Part shown: piece by piece, positions 19,201 through 32,084 of the stretch
Numbering within the stretch: position 1 is the first letter of the stretch
Layout: each line of letters starts with the position of its first letter
NCBI RefSeq assembly: GCF_040529055.1
Contig: NZ_CP132342.1
Coordinates: forward strand, 4,586,001-4,650,000
Direction: 5' to 3'
Length of the DNA stretch: 64,000 bases
DNA from: Xanthomonas sontii
GTDB taxonomy: Bacteria > Pseudomonadota > Gammaproteobacteria > Xanthomonadales > Xanthomonadaceae
The notes under the pieces: model-generated
Told to the model about the DNA's origin: nothing
The model's input: the letters and a program-made list of their open reading frames with translations, nothing else
Databases searched by the model: none
Program-made: the position numbers and the translations under genes

Positions 19201-21891
<2,691 letters not shown>

Positions 21892-21959
21892 CTCGGAGCG
21901 AATTCAATGGCGTGCAGGATACCGCGCGGCCGGCATGGGCCGGTATCGCGCGGCCCCGC

Positions 21960-23309
21960 TCACGGCTCCAGCGCGCGCAGCAGGCCGCGCGCCTTGGCCC
22001 GGGTCTCGTCGAGTTCGCGCTCCGGGTCGGAATCGAACACGATGCCGGCGCCGGTACGGAACTGCACCTGCGCGCCGTCCACCTCGGCGGTGCGGATGAG
22101 GATGTTCAGGTCCATGTCGCCGTCGCGGTTGAGCCAGCCGAACGCGCCGGTGTAGGCGCCGCGCGGGGTCTGCTCCAGCTCGGCGATGATCTGCATGCAG
22201 CGCACCTTGGGGCAGCCGGTGATGGTGCCGCCCGGGAAGGTGGCGCGGATCGTCTCGCCGGGGGTGGTGCCCGCACGCAGCCGGCCGCGCACGTTGCTGA
22301 CGATGTGGTGCACGTGGGCGTAGCTCTCCACGGTCATCAGCTCGTCGACCTCGACGCTGCCCGGCGCGCAGATCCGCCCCAGGTCGTTGCGCTCCAGGTC
22401 GATCAGCATCACGTGCTCGGCGCGCTCCTTGGGGTGCCCGACCAGTTCGCGGATGCGCGCGGCCTCGTCGTCGCCCGGCGCGCGTGCGCGGGTGCCGGCG
22501 ATCGGCCGGGTCTCGACCACGTCGCCGCGCACCGACACCAGCCGTTCCGGCGAGGAACTGACCACGGCGCGGCCGTGGCCGACGAACAGGCCGGCGAACG
22601 GTGCCGGATTGGCGCGGCGCAGCTGCGCGTACAGCGCGGCCGGCGCCAGCGGCGCGGCGAAGCGCGCCGACCAGCGCCGCGACAGATTGACCTGGAACAC
22701 GTCGCCGGCGCGCAGGTAATCGAGGATGCGGCGCACGCCGTCGACGAAGCGCTGCGGCGGGTCTTCCTCGATCGCCAGCGGCGCCTGCCACGCCGGCGCC
22801 GGTGCGGCCGCGGGCAGCGCCTGCAGATCGGCGAGCACGGCGTCCAGCAGCGCCGCATGCGCGGGCTCGGCCAGCGCGACGCAGTCGCCGGTGACGTGAT
22901 CGCGCAGCAGCGCGGCGGGACAGCGCAAGGCCAGCGCCGCAGGCGTGGTCGCAGCGGAGGGCGGCAGTTGCAGCACCGGCTCCACCTGCGCGGCCAGTTC
23001 GTAGTCCAGCAGCAGCGCCCAGCCGCCACGGAACGGCCAGCGCGGCTCATCGCGCTCGCAGCGTTCGGCCTGCCAATGCGTGTCCAGCGCATCGAGGAAA
23101 TCGCCGGCGACCGCCGTGCCATCCAGCGCGCGGGTGCCCCCATCGCGATCCAGCCGCAGGCCCTGCCCGTCGGCGACCAGCAACAGATCCCAGCGCCCCT
23201 GCGCCGTGCCCGACGCCGCCGATTCCAGCAACACCGGATACCGCTGCGGCGCCAGGCGATGCAGCGCCAGCAGATCGACCTCGGCCGGCAAGGGAACGGT
23301 ACGCAGCAT
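21960..23309 (-). CDS. pabB: Aminodeoxychorismate synthase component I-like (chorismate-binding enzyme)
   Basis: 449 residues. Chorismate-binding domain in the second half: FQVNLSRRWSARF, SSSPERLVSV, ETRPIAGT at 267-273, DLERNDLGRI, ATFPGGTITGCPK, AYTGAFGW. It should convert chorismate with ammonia to aminodeoxychorismate for folate. E. coli PabB carries Lys in PIKGT as nucleophile; here it is Ala271 (PIAGT), the form usual in anthranilate synthase TrpE, so water or ammonia would act directly. The label PabB rests on the location in the fabF-mltG slot, where pabC sits in E. coli. Anthranilate synthase I is the other possibility; no trpG or trpD is adjacent. Start ATG at 23307-23309. Confidence 0.8.
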   Translation of the reverse strand: MLRTVPLPAEVDLLALHRLAPQRYPVLLESAASGTAQGRWDLLLVADGQGLRLDRDGGTRALDGTAVAGDFLDALDTHWQAERCERDEPRWPFRGGWALLLDYELAAQVEPVLQLPPSAATTPAALALRCPAALLRDHVTGDCVALAEPAHAALLDAVLADLQALPAAAPAPAWQAPLAIEEDPPQRFVDGVRRILDYLRAGDVFQVNLSRRWSARFAAPLAPAALYAQLRRANPAPFAGLFVGHGRAVVSSSPERLVSVRGDVVETRPIAGTRARAPGDDEAARIRELVGHPKERAEHVMLIDLERNDLGRICAPGSVEVDELMTVESYAHVHHIVSNVRGRLRAGTTPGETIRATFPGGTITGCPKVRCMQIIAELEQTPRGAYTGAFGWLNRDGDMDLNILIRTAEVDGAQVQFRTGAGIVFDSDPERELDETRAKARGLLRALEP

Positions 23310-23447
23310 CGAAGATCCGCTGGAAGAATGAAAACGTGAGGCGGCGAAGGCGCCACCGGGCGACGCGGCGCCGGGGATGGCAGCGCGGACATGCCGCGCA
23401 CCCGTGTCAGGGAGAAAAAGCGCGGCATCAATCAGGCGCCGGCTTTA

Positions 23448-23479
23448 CCCAATCCCGAATCCCTACTCCCGAATCCCGA
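23448..23479. repeat. Dispersed 'CCCGAATCCC' intergenic repeat
   Basis: CCCAATCCCGAATCCC followed by TACTCCCGAATCCCGA, one of four similar pieces in this window (others at 664-686, 40501-40531, 40671-40700). It stands just 3' of fabF. I recall this family as frequent between Xanthomonas genes. It has no coding sense. Confidence 0.6.
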
Positions 23480-23494
23480 GGGGGCTACGCCCCC

Positions 23495-24730
<1,236 letters not shown>

Positions 24731-24859
24731 TGCGAAATCTCCTCACCGCGATACGCGCGGCCTTGACGCTGTAAAAACACAGGGCCGCATGCGCGGCCCC
24801 ATGGGATTGTCACGCGCATCGGGCCCACGCAGGCGCCGATGGCGATCGCGAACGCAGCC

Positions 24860-25099
24860 TCAGCTCTTGACGTGCGCCTTGACGTAGTCGATGGCCTGCT
24901 GCACCGAGGTGATCTTCTCGGCTTCTTCGTCCGGGATCTCGCACTCGAACTCTTCTTCCAGGGCCATCACCAGCTCGACGGTGTCCAGCGAGTCGGCACC
25001 CAGGTCATCGACGAACGATGCGTTGTTGGTGACTTCTTCTTCCTTGACGCCGAGCTGTTCGACGACGATTTTCTTGACGCGTTCTTCGATGGTGCTCAT
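24860..25099 (-). CDS. acpP: Acyl carrier protein
   Basis: 79 residues, acidic four-helix protein that carries the growing acyl chain. The phosphopantetheine attachment serine is in [20 protein letters not shown] (serine of DSL at position 37). Typical start [22 protein letters not shown]. It is transcribed from a leader of about 200 bases after fabG that can form two short hairpins. Confidence 0.98.
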   Translation of the reverse strand: MSTIEERVKKIVVEQLGVKEEEVTNNASFVDDLGADSLDTVELVMALEEEFECEIPDEEAEKITSVQQAIDYVKAHVKS

Positions 25100-25148
25100 T
25101 GGGATATCGCTCCAGATGGAGTAGTGGTGGTTCGAGTTTTAGGATCCC

Positions 25149-25186
25149 CGCACACGGATGTGCGGTGCTCCTGTGAGGGACTCACA
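25149..25186 (-). promoter_or_regulatory. Two short hairpins in the acpP 5' leader
   Basis: CGCACACGGATGTGCG (25149-25164, 6-bp stem, 4-base loop) and TGTGAGGGACTCACA (25172-25186, 6-bp stem, 3-base loop) lie 50-90 bases before the acpP ATG. They may set acpP mRNA ends or translation, which must exceed that of neighbouring genes. There is no T-run, so they do not look like a terminator. Confidence 0.45.
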
Positions 25187-25304
25187 AAACGCCATCGGGC
25201 TGCGATGGCCGCGTTGGGTAGTGTAGTGGAAACCGACTGGCCCTTGCAGCACTGCACAAATGCCGGCCGATCAGCCACTTAGGCGCGTCCGTTGCGCCGC
25301 AGGC

Positions 25305-26048
25305 TCACGGCATGTACATCCCGCCGTTCACGTGCAGGGTTTCGCCGGTGATGTAGCCGGCGCCGGGCCCGGCCAGGAACGCCACCGCGTTGGCGATGTC
25401 GGACGGCTGGCCGAGCTGGCCGAGTGCGATCTGCTCCAGCAGCGCGGTGCGTTGCGCTTCCGGCAGCGCCTTGGTCATGTCGGTGTCGATGAAGCCTGGC
25501 GCGACCACGTTGACGGTGATGCCGCGCGAGCCGATTTCCTTGGCCATCGACTTGGAGAAGGCGATGATGCCGGCCTTGGCCGCGGCGTAGTTGGCCTGGC
25601 CCGGATTGCCGGTCACGCCGACCACCGAAGCGATGTTGACGATGCGGCCCTTGCGCGCCTTCATCATGCCGCGCAGCACCGCCTTGGAAGTGCGGAACAC
25701 GCTGGTCAGGTTGGTGTCGATGATCGCCTGCCAGTCGTCGTCCTTCATCCGCATCAGCAAGTTGTCGCGGGTGATGCCGGCGTTGTTGACCAGGATCGAG
25801 ACCGGGCCGAATTCCTTGGCGATCGCCTCGATCAGCGCATCGACCGCGGCGCCGTCGGTGACGTCCAGCGCGCGGCCATGACCGCCATGGGCGGCCAGGC
25901 GCGCGCCGATCGCCTGCGCGCCGGCGTCGGAGGTGGCGGTGCCGATGACGGTGGCGCCCTGCGCGGCCAGTTCGTCGGCGATGGCGGCACCGATGCCGCG
26001 GCTGGCGCCGGTGACCAGCGCGATCTCGCCCTGCAATGGCTTGCTCAT
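25305..26048 (-). CDS. fabG: 3-oxoacyl-[ACP] reductase
   Basis: 247 residues, short-chain dehydrogenase. It reduces 3-oxoacyl-ACP with NADPH. Motifs: TGASRGIGAAIA (cofactor), NNAGITRD, catalytic Ser in IASVVGVTGN, Tyr/Lys in ANYAAAKAG, and a C-terminus ITGETLHVNGGMYM. Lies between fabD (90-base gap) and acpP. Confidence 0.97.
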   Translation of the reverse strand: MSKPLQGEIALVTGASRGIGAAIADELAAQGATVIGTATSDAGAQAIGARLAAHGGHGRALDVTDGAAVDALIEAIAKEFGPVSILVNNAGITRDNLLMRMKDDDWQAIIDTNLTSVFRTSKAVLRGMMKARKGRIVNIASVVGVTGNPGQANYAAAKAGIIAFSKSMAKEIGSRGITVNVVAPGFIDTDMTKALPEAQRTALLEQIALGQLGQPSDIANAVAFLAGPGAGYITGETLHVNGGMYMP

Positions 26049-26139
26049 CTGCGTTTCCTTGGAGACGGACGGCGCATGGCGCCGGGGGAAAGGAGGGAAA
26101 CCAGCGCGGGCGAACGGCGCACCGCGCGGCGACCGGCGG

Positions 26140-27084
26140 TCAGGAGGCCCAGGCCTCGCGCGCGCCGGCGAACTCGGCGGGCGTGCCCAGGGCGCGGCCG
26201 TCGAGCGACTTGTCGATGCGCTTGACCAACCCGGTCAGCACCTTGCCCGGGCCGCACTCGGCCAGGCGGGTGGCGCCGCCGGCGGCCAGCGCCTGCACGC
26301 AGCCGGTCCAGCGCACCGGCAGATACAACTGCTCGACCAACGCCTGGCGGATCGCCTCGACGCCCTCGTGCACCTGCGCATCGGCGTTCTGCACCACCGG
26401 CAGTTGCGGCGCCTGCCAGGCCAGCCCACGCATCGCTTCGGCCAGGCGGTTGGCCGCCTCGCGCATCAGCGGGGTGTGCGACGGCACGCTGACCGCCAGC
26501 TTCACCGCCTTGCGCACGCCGCGCTCGGCCAGCAGCGCCAGCGCGCGGTCGACCGCCGCGGCATCGCCGCCGATCACCACCTGCCCCGGCGAGTTGTAGT
26601 TGGCCGGCACCACCACCTGGCTGCCGGCGGCCTGCGCGCAGACCTCTTCGACCAGCGCATCCTCGGCGCCGAGCACGGCGGCCATCGCGCCCACGCCGGC
26701 CGGCGCGGCGTCCTGCATCAGTTGCCCGCGCAGCCGCACCAGGTGCGCGCCGTCGTGCAGCGACAGGGCGCCGGCGGCGACCAGCGCGCTGTATTCGCCC
26801 AGGCTGTGCCCGGCCAGCTGCGCCGGACGCGCCCCGCCTTCGGCCAGCCACAGCCGCCACAGCGCCACACTGGCGGCCAGCAGCGCCGGCTGGGTGTACT
26901 CGGTGCGGTTGAGCATCTCTTCCGGGCCGCCCTGGCTCAGCGCCCACAGGTCCACGCCGGCGCCCTCGGAGGCTTCGGCGAAGCTGTCGCGCAGCTGCGG
27001 ATGCAATTCGGCCAGTTCGGCCAGCATGCCCAGCGATTGCGAACCCTGGCCGGGGAAGACGAAGGCGAGTGTGGAATCGGTCAC
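26140..27084 (-). CDS. fabD: Malonyl CoA-ACP transacylase
   Basis: 314 residues. FabD loads malonyl groups onto ACP. Catalytic Ser in GHSLGEYSALVAAG, His in SVPSHTPLMR, Gln/Arg in FPGQGSQSLGM and LVRLRGQLMQ. No ATG gives the family start; a GTG at 27082-27084 does (V/M-TDSTLAFVFPGQGS), with a CAGGG patch about nine bases before. An ORF running to 27501 is an extension of the frame without family sequence. Confidence 0.94.
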   Translation of the reverse strand: MTDSTLAFVFPGQGSQSLGMLAELAELHPQLRDSFAEASEGAGVDLWALSQGGPEEMLNRTEYTQPALLAASVALWRLWLAEGGARPAQLAGHSLGEYSALVAAGALSLHDGAHLVRLRGQLMQDAAPAGVGAMAAVLGAEDALVEEVCAQAAGSQVVVPANYNSPGQVVIGGDAAAVDRALALLAERGVRKAVKLAVSVPSHTPLMREAANRLAEAMRGLAWQAPQLPVVQNADAQVHEGVEAIRQALVEQLYLPVRWTGCVQALAAGGATRLAECGPGKVLTGLVKRIDKSLDGRALGTPAEFAGAREAWAS

Positions 27085-27634
27085 GCGGTTGGCCCTGCGA
27101 AAATCGAGCGGCGATGATACGGGCGAAACCGGCCGGGCGTCTGTACCCGGGCGTATGTGAAATGGCGGCCGACCCATCGCGTGCCGCCGGTCGTGCCTCG
27201 CTCGTCGGCGCCCGGTGCCAGGCCGACAGCACACGTGAAGCGCGGGACGCACGCCAGCGCAAGGCGTTGCGATCGTGCGCGCAGGCCAGGGTGCTGGCAG
27301 CGCGTCACTGCGGAGAGGCGGAACGAGGGGCATGTCCGATGGGCGCGGCTGGACGCCCAGGCGACAACGCAAAAAGCGCGCACCCACAGGCGCCCATGCT
27401 GGGCGAATCGCGCTTTTCGCGCGCGGCGTGATGTCGCGAAAGGAAGGCAGGCGCGGACGCATCGCGGCACAGGCCGCGCGCGACCACGCAACGCGATGCA
27501 CGCGCCGGACGCGCTGGCTTCAGGAGAATTGGGTTCGGCCAGCGCATCACCGCGCGTCGTGGCGACGACGCACGGCGCCCGGCATCGGATCGCGCGCCGC
27601 GACGCCGCCAACGGCGCCGGGCGCGGAAACAGGC
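27085..27634. other. 550-base gene-free gap between fabH and fabD
   Basis: Both strands were read; no frame resembles a protein and no tRNA, riboswitch or clear terminator was seen. It is GC-rich with purine-heavy runs. The fabD promoter, or a leader RNA, could lie here, as most other gaps of this cluster are short. Confidence 0.6.
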
Positions 27635-28618
27635 TCAGTAGCGCAGCAGCGCCGAGCCCCAGGTGAAGCCGCCGCCGAAGGCTTCCAGCAGCAGCAACTG
27701 GCCGCGCTGCACGCGGCCCGAACGCACCGCCACGTCCAGCGCCATCGGCACCGAGGCGGAGGAGGTGTTGCCGTGGATGTCCACCGTCACCACCACCTGC
27801 TCCATCGGCAGCTCCAGGCGCTTGGCGGTGGCTTCGATGATGCGCAGGTTGGCCTGGTGCGGGATCAGCCAGTCCAGGTCGTGCTTGTCCAGGCCGTTGG
27901 CCTCGAGGGTCTCGTCGACCACGGCGTCGAGCGCCTTGACCGCGTACTTGAACACCTCGCTGCCCTTCATCTGGATGCCGCCGGCGGCCGGATCGCCGGT
28001 GCCGTCGCCCAGGCCGGTGGCGATGCCGACCGGATTCCACAGCAGTTCCTTCTTGCTGCCGTCGGCATGCAGATGGGTGCTGAGGATGCCCGTGTCTTCG
28101 TCGGCGCGCAGGACCACCGCGCCGGCGCCGTCACCGAACAGCACGCAGGTGGTGCGCTCGGTCCAGTCGACGATGCGGCTGAGGGTTTCGGTGCCGATGA
28201 CCAGCACGGTCTTCGCGTCGCCGCTGCGGATGAACTTGTCGGCCACGCTGAGCGCGTAGACGAAGCCGGAACAGGCGGCGTTGACGTCCAGCGCCGGGCA
28301 GCCGACCACGCCGAGGCGGGCCTGGATCAGGCAGGCGGTGGACGGAAAGATCAGATCCGGCGTGGTGGTGCCGACCACGATCATGTCGAGTTCGGCGGCA
28401 TCGATGCCGGCGGCTTCGATGGCCTTCAGCGCGGCCTCGTAGCCCAGGTCGCCGGCGGTCTGGCCGGGGGCGGCGATGTGCCGCTCGCGGATGCCGGTAC
28501 GGCTGCGGATCCATTCGTCGCTGGTGTCGACCATGTGCGACAGATCGTCGTTGGTCAACACTTTTTCAGGCAAATAGCTGCCGGTGCCCGCGATCCTGGA
28601 ATAGATCCGCTTGCTCAT
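27635..28618 (-). CDS. fabH: 3-oxoacyl-[ACP] synthase III
   Basis: 327 residues. FabH starts fatty-acid synthesis by condensing an acyl-CoA with malonyl-ACP. Catalytic Cys in [11 protein letters not shown], His in PHQANLRI, Asn in GNTSSASVP. It follows rpmF by 97 bases. In many proteobacteria plsX lies between rpmF and fabH; it is absent here. Confidence 0.97.
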   Translation of the reverse strand: MSKRIYSRIAGTGSYLPEKVLTNDDLSHMVDTSDEWIRSRTGIRERHIAAPGQTAGDLGYEAALKAIEAAGIDAAELDMIVVGTTTPDLIFPSTACLIQARLGVVGCPALDVNAACSGFVYALSVADKFIRSGDAKTVLVIGTETLSRIVDWTERTTCVLFGDGAGAVVLRADEDTGILSTHLHADGSKKELLWNPVGIATGLGDGTGDPAAGGIQMKGSEVFKYAVKALDAVVDETLEANGLDKHDLDWLIPHQANLRIIEATAKRLELPMEQVVVTVDIHGNTSSASVPMALDVAVRSGRVQRGQLLLLEAFGGGFTWGSALLRY

Positions 28619-28715
28619 GCTGGTTCCTGTTGCCTGTTACGCAGGCCGCCCCGGTGCGGCGCGGCCTGTGAAGATGGGTGACTCCGTCCGCCGCAGCGCG
28701 GTGGACGGGCACGGA

Positions 28716-28910
28716 TCAATCTTCTTCGACCTGCGCGGTCTTGGTGGCGATCACCTTCTTGCCACGGTAGTAACCGTCGGCGGTGACGTGGTGGCGCAGG
28801 TGGATCTCGCCGCTGGTCGGATCGGTCGACAGCTGCTTGGCGCTGAGGGCGTCGTGCGAACGGCGCTGGCCGCGGCGGGACGGGGTGACACGGGATTTCT
28901 GCACAGCCAT
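28716..28910 (-). CDS. rpmF: 50S ribosomal protein L32
   Basis: 64 residues: [20 protein letters not shown] start and basic body; the cysteine pairs of the zinc-binding form are absent. It is co-directional with yceD (75 bases upstream) and fabH, the conserved yceD-rpmF-fab order. Confidence 0.97.
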   Translation of the reverse strand: MAVQKSRVTPSRRGQRRSHDALSAKQLSTDPTSGEIHLRHHVTADGYYRGKKVIATKTAQVEED

Positions 28911-28985
28911 GGGATTGCTCCAAACTCGGTTCGTTTACATCTGTCGTCATTACGTCGCGCAGGACGCGCGCGTCCGGCAACAACC

Positions 28986-29521
28986 TCAGGCAGCGGCAGG
29001 CGGACCGACCGCTACTGTTTCTTCAGCGCCGCCAACGCCGCGAACGGGTTGACCTTGCTCGTTTCTTCCTCGGTCGCCGGCCAGTCGCGATCGACCGCCT
29101 CGCTTCCGGGCGCCACCGGCACCAACGGCACCGCCAGCACCAGCTCGTCCTCGACCAGATCGGCCGGCCGCAGCATGCCGTCTTCCGGCACCAGCAAGGC
29201 CTCGTGATCCGGCGGCAGCGCGGCTTCTTCTTCCTCGCTGCGGATCAGCCCCAGCCGCTGCACGCTCGACACCGGCAGCAGGAAGCGCTGCAGGCTGCGC
29301 TGACAGATCAGCGGCAGCTCGGTTTCGATCTTCAGTTCGACATAGGACACTTGCAGTACAGCGTCGCGGCCGAATTCCAGCGTGTAGCGGCATTCGCCTT
29401 CGGTGTCGGCCAGGCTGCCTTGCAGACGGGTCATCGCCGAGAGCGGCAGGCGGTCTTCGAAGACCCTGCGCGCTGCGACCATCCGCCAGGCATCCAACAG
29501 TTCGGGCACGTTCGCGGACAT
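28986..29521 (-). CDS. yceD: YceD / DUF177 family protein
   Basis: 169 residues counted to the stop at 29012; bases 28986-29011 are untranslated. DUF177 proteins are the usual partner upstream of rpmF and are linked to 23S rRNA accumulation. Seen: LPVSSVQRLGLIRSEEEEAALPPDHEAL and DLVEDELVLAVPLVPVAP (family segment VEDELLLALPLVPxH), and the end EETSKVNPFAALAALKK. In place of the usual CQR.C pair there is one cysteine (LICQRSLQRF). The ATG is at 29519-29521; maf is divergent. Confidence 0.9.
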
Positions 29522-29665
29522 AAGCCGCAGAATGTTAAGGACTGCCGGGGCCGCTGTCAAACCGCCCCCTGGGCCGCTGCCAGCCCGGCACCGAACCGCC
29601 TTGCCGGTCCGCGCCAGCCGCCGCAGACTGCCGGCCCCGGCCTGCCGCCGCCCGCCCTTCCGCCG

Positions 29666-30238
29666 ATGCCCGCGCTGATCCTGGCTTCCACTTCCGCCTA
29701 CCGCCGCGAACTGCTGCAACGGCTGCGTCTGCCCTTCGACTGCGCGCGCCCGCAGGTCGACGAGACCCCGCTGCCCGGCGAAGCGCCGCTGGCGCTGGCG
29801 CAGCGGCTGGCGGCGGCCAAGGCGGCGGCGGTCGCGGCCACTGCCGGGGAGGCCTGGGTGATCGGCTCGGACCAGGTCGCCGAACTGGACGGCCAGCCGC
29901 TGGGCAAGCCAGGCGAGGTGGCCGCGGCGCACGCGCAGCTGGCGGCCATGTCCGGGCGCAGCGTGCGCTTCCACACGGCGGTGTGCCTGCAGCGCGGCGC
30001 GCGCACCCTGCACGCCTGCGACCTCACCGAAGTGCAGTTCCGCGACCTGCAGGCCGAGGCCATCGCCCGCTACGTCGCCGCCGAACAGCCGCTGGACTGC
30101 GCCGGCAGTTTCAAGTGCGAAGGCCTGGGGATCAGCCTGTTCCGCGCGATCCGGACCCAGGATCCGACCGCGCTGATCGGCCTGCCGTTGATCGCGCTGT
30201 CCGAGTTGCTGCGCGAGGCGGGCTTCGTGCTGCCCTAA
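29666..30238 (+). CDS. Maf-like nucleoside triphosphate pyrophosphatase, YceF type
   Basis: 190 residues. Maf family: LILASTSAYRRELLQRL, RPQVDETPLPGE, IGSDQVAELDGQPLGKPG, SFKCEGLGISLF, LIGLPLIALSELLREAG. The YceF subtype hydrolyses 7-methyl-GTP, which fits the position opposite yceD/rpmF as in enterobacteria. Translation begins at the ATG at 29666; the frame is open further upstream but that part overlaps yceD and is not Maf-like. Confidence 0.93.
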   Translation: MPALILASTSAYRRELLQRLRLPFDCARPQVDETPLPGEAPLALAQRLAAAKAAAVAATAGEAWVIGSDQVAELDGQPLGKPGEVAAAHAQLAAMSGRSVRFHTAVCLQRGARTLHACDLTEVQFRDLQAEAIARYVAAEQPLDCAGSFKCEGLGISLFRAIRTQDPTALIGLPLIALSELLREAGFVLP

Positions 30239-30239
30239 C

Positions 30240-32084
30240 TCACTGCAACCGGCACCACTGATACGGGAAGCGCGCCTGCCCGACCCAGGATTGGTAGATC
30301 CGACAGGACCCCGGCTGCAGCGCAAGGCCGTAGCGCGCCAGTTGCTGTGCGGCCAGCGCCTGGGTCTGGCGATCCGCGGCGGCGACATCCACGGCCCGTT
30401 CCGGCAACAGCACCCAGCGACAGCGACCGGCATCCACCTCCACGCCGGCGCGCACCGGGCGATGCGCCAGGCGCCGCATCAACGCGCAATCGGGGCCGCG
30501 ATCCAGGCCCAGGCGCGCGGCCACCGCATTGAGCCGCTGCAGGCGTTCGACATTGCGATCCACTTCCGCCGGCAGCATCGCGTAGCCCTGCCCGCGCGCC
30601 GCCAGCATCTCGCGCACCCGCGTGGCGTAGGCCGGCGTTTCCGGGAAATTGGAGGCGACCGACGCGTACGCCGCCTGCCCGGGCAGGAACGGAATGCGCC
30701 AGGACTCCGGTGCATCGCCGACCAGCAGCACCAGGCTGCGCTCGGGTTGCGGCATCGGCGGCGCCTGCACCCGGAACGCCTCGCGCGCCCAGCGCTCGTG
30801 CCCCCATTCGCCCCAGCCGTACAGCGCAAAGGCCGCACAGGCGATCAGGGTCCAACGCGCCGCCGGCGCGGCGATGCGCGCCGGCAGCAGCCGCCGCAGC
30901 CCCACCCACAGCAGCAGCGGCGCCAGTAGCTCCGGCACCACCAGGTAGCGCTGGATGCTGAAGGCCGCCTGCCAGGCGAGGAAGGCGACCACCACGAACA
31001 CCAGCACCGCGCGCCACGCCGGCGCGACCACCTCCGCCGGCGCGGAGGCACGCGGACGCCGCAGCGCCCAGCGCAGAAACGCCACCAGGCCCAGCAGATA
31101 TAGCAGCGGCCACACCAGTTGCCGCAGGCGCACCTCGCTGACCCGGTTCGGCGCCAACGAGAACTGCAGCGGCCAGGTCAGCCACTCCCACAGCGTCTTC
31201 GGCAACCAGCGCGTGTCGCTGACCGCCACCGGCTGCGCCAGCGGCGCCAGGAAGTGACTGTTGAACTGCGGGAACAGCGGATTGCCGAAAGTCTGCCACA
31301 CCCGCATCAGCCACGGCCCGGCCAGCAGCGCGAAACTGAGCACCGTCACCGTAGTCAGCACTGCGGCGCCGCCGATCCGTTGCCGCGGGCGACCGCCGGC
31401 AACCAGCGCGGCCACGCCCAGGGCCAGCGCGAACAGGGCGTTGGTCAGCTTGCAGGCCATCGCCAGCCCGAGCAGGGCGCCGGTCAGCGCCCACCAGCCC
31501 AGCGCCACGCCCTGCCCCGCGGCCTGCTGGCGGCGTTGCGCGTGCAGCGCGGCGAACAGCGCGCCCAACACCGGCAGCGCGCTGGTGTTGTCGCCCATGG
31601 TGCCGGCGAACTCGGACAGGAACGCGGCGCTGCACAGCCCGGCCAGCGCCAGCCACGGCACCAGCCGCGCACGGTCCAGCCGCGGGTCCAGCACCTGCCA
31701 GACGATGCCGGCCAGCAGCAGGAACGCCAGTGCATGCAGCACGCCCATCGCGAATCCGGCCAGCGGCGCAGGCAAGCCAACGAACAGCGCGTAATGCAAC
31801 ACGTCCAGCAGCGGATTGAAGTAGCTCTGCATCTGCGCCGGCGCCAGGTCGATGCCGAGGCGGCCGTGCAATGCGGCGTAGCCGTTGTACAGGTGGTAGT
31901 TGCGCAGGTCCCAGTTGGCGTCCTGACCCAGCCACACCGACAGCAGCCCACCCAGGAGCGCGACCGCCACACTCGCCGCGATCACATTGCCGCGGCTGTG
32001 GAAGGCGAAGCGGCGATCCAGTGCGGCCAGCAGGCGCTGGCGGCGCGTCGGGCGCCGCAGCGCCGCAGCAGCAGTGGTGCTCAT
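30240..32084 (-). CDS. Large polytopic membrane protein, probable GT-C type glycosyltransferase
   Basis: 614 residues with about ten membrane helices from residue 35 to 425 and a soluble C-terminal part (430-614). The first loop contains a QDANWDLRNYHLYNGYAAL stretch; acidic residues in the first loop are typical of GT-C enzymes that use lipid-linked sugars. No family was recognised with certainty. The C-terminal part has LVGDAPESWRIPFLPGQAAY and a late pair of cysteines. It is the third gene of a run with a GtrB-type transferase (4-base overlap) and a GT39 protein, so it probably modifies an envelope glycan. It converges with maf. Confidence 0.75.
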   Translation of the reverse strand: MSTTAAAALRRPTRRQRLLAALDRRFAFHSRGNVIAASVAVALLGGLLSVWLGQDANWDLRNYHLYNGYAALHGRLGIDLAPAQMQSYFNPLLDVLHYALFVGLPAPLAGFAMGVLHALAFLLLAGIVWQVLDPRLDRARLVPWLALAGLCSAAFLSEFAGTMGDNTSALPVLGALFAALHAQRRQQAAGQGVALGWWALTGALLGLAMACKLTNALFALALGVAALVAGGRPRQRIGGAAVLTTVTVLSFALLAGPWLMRVWQTFGNPLFPQFNSHFLAPLAQPVAVSDTRWLPKTLWEWLTWPLQFSLAPNRVSEVRLRQLVWPLLYLLGLVAFLRWALRRPRASAPAEVVAPAWRAVLVFVVVAFLAWQAAFSIQRYLVVPELLAPLLLWVGLRRLLPARIAAPAARWTLIACAAFALYGWGEWGHERWAREAFRVQAPPMPQPERSLVLLVGDAPESWRIPFLPGQAAYASVASNFPETPAYATRVREMLAARGQGYAMLPAEVDRNVERLQRLNAVAARLGLDRGPDCALMRRLAHRPVRAGVEVDAGRCRWVLLPERAVDVAAADRQTQALAAQQLARYGLALQPGSCRIYQSWVGQARFPYQWCRLQ

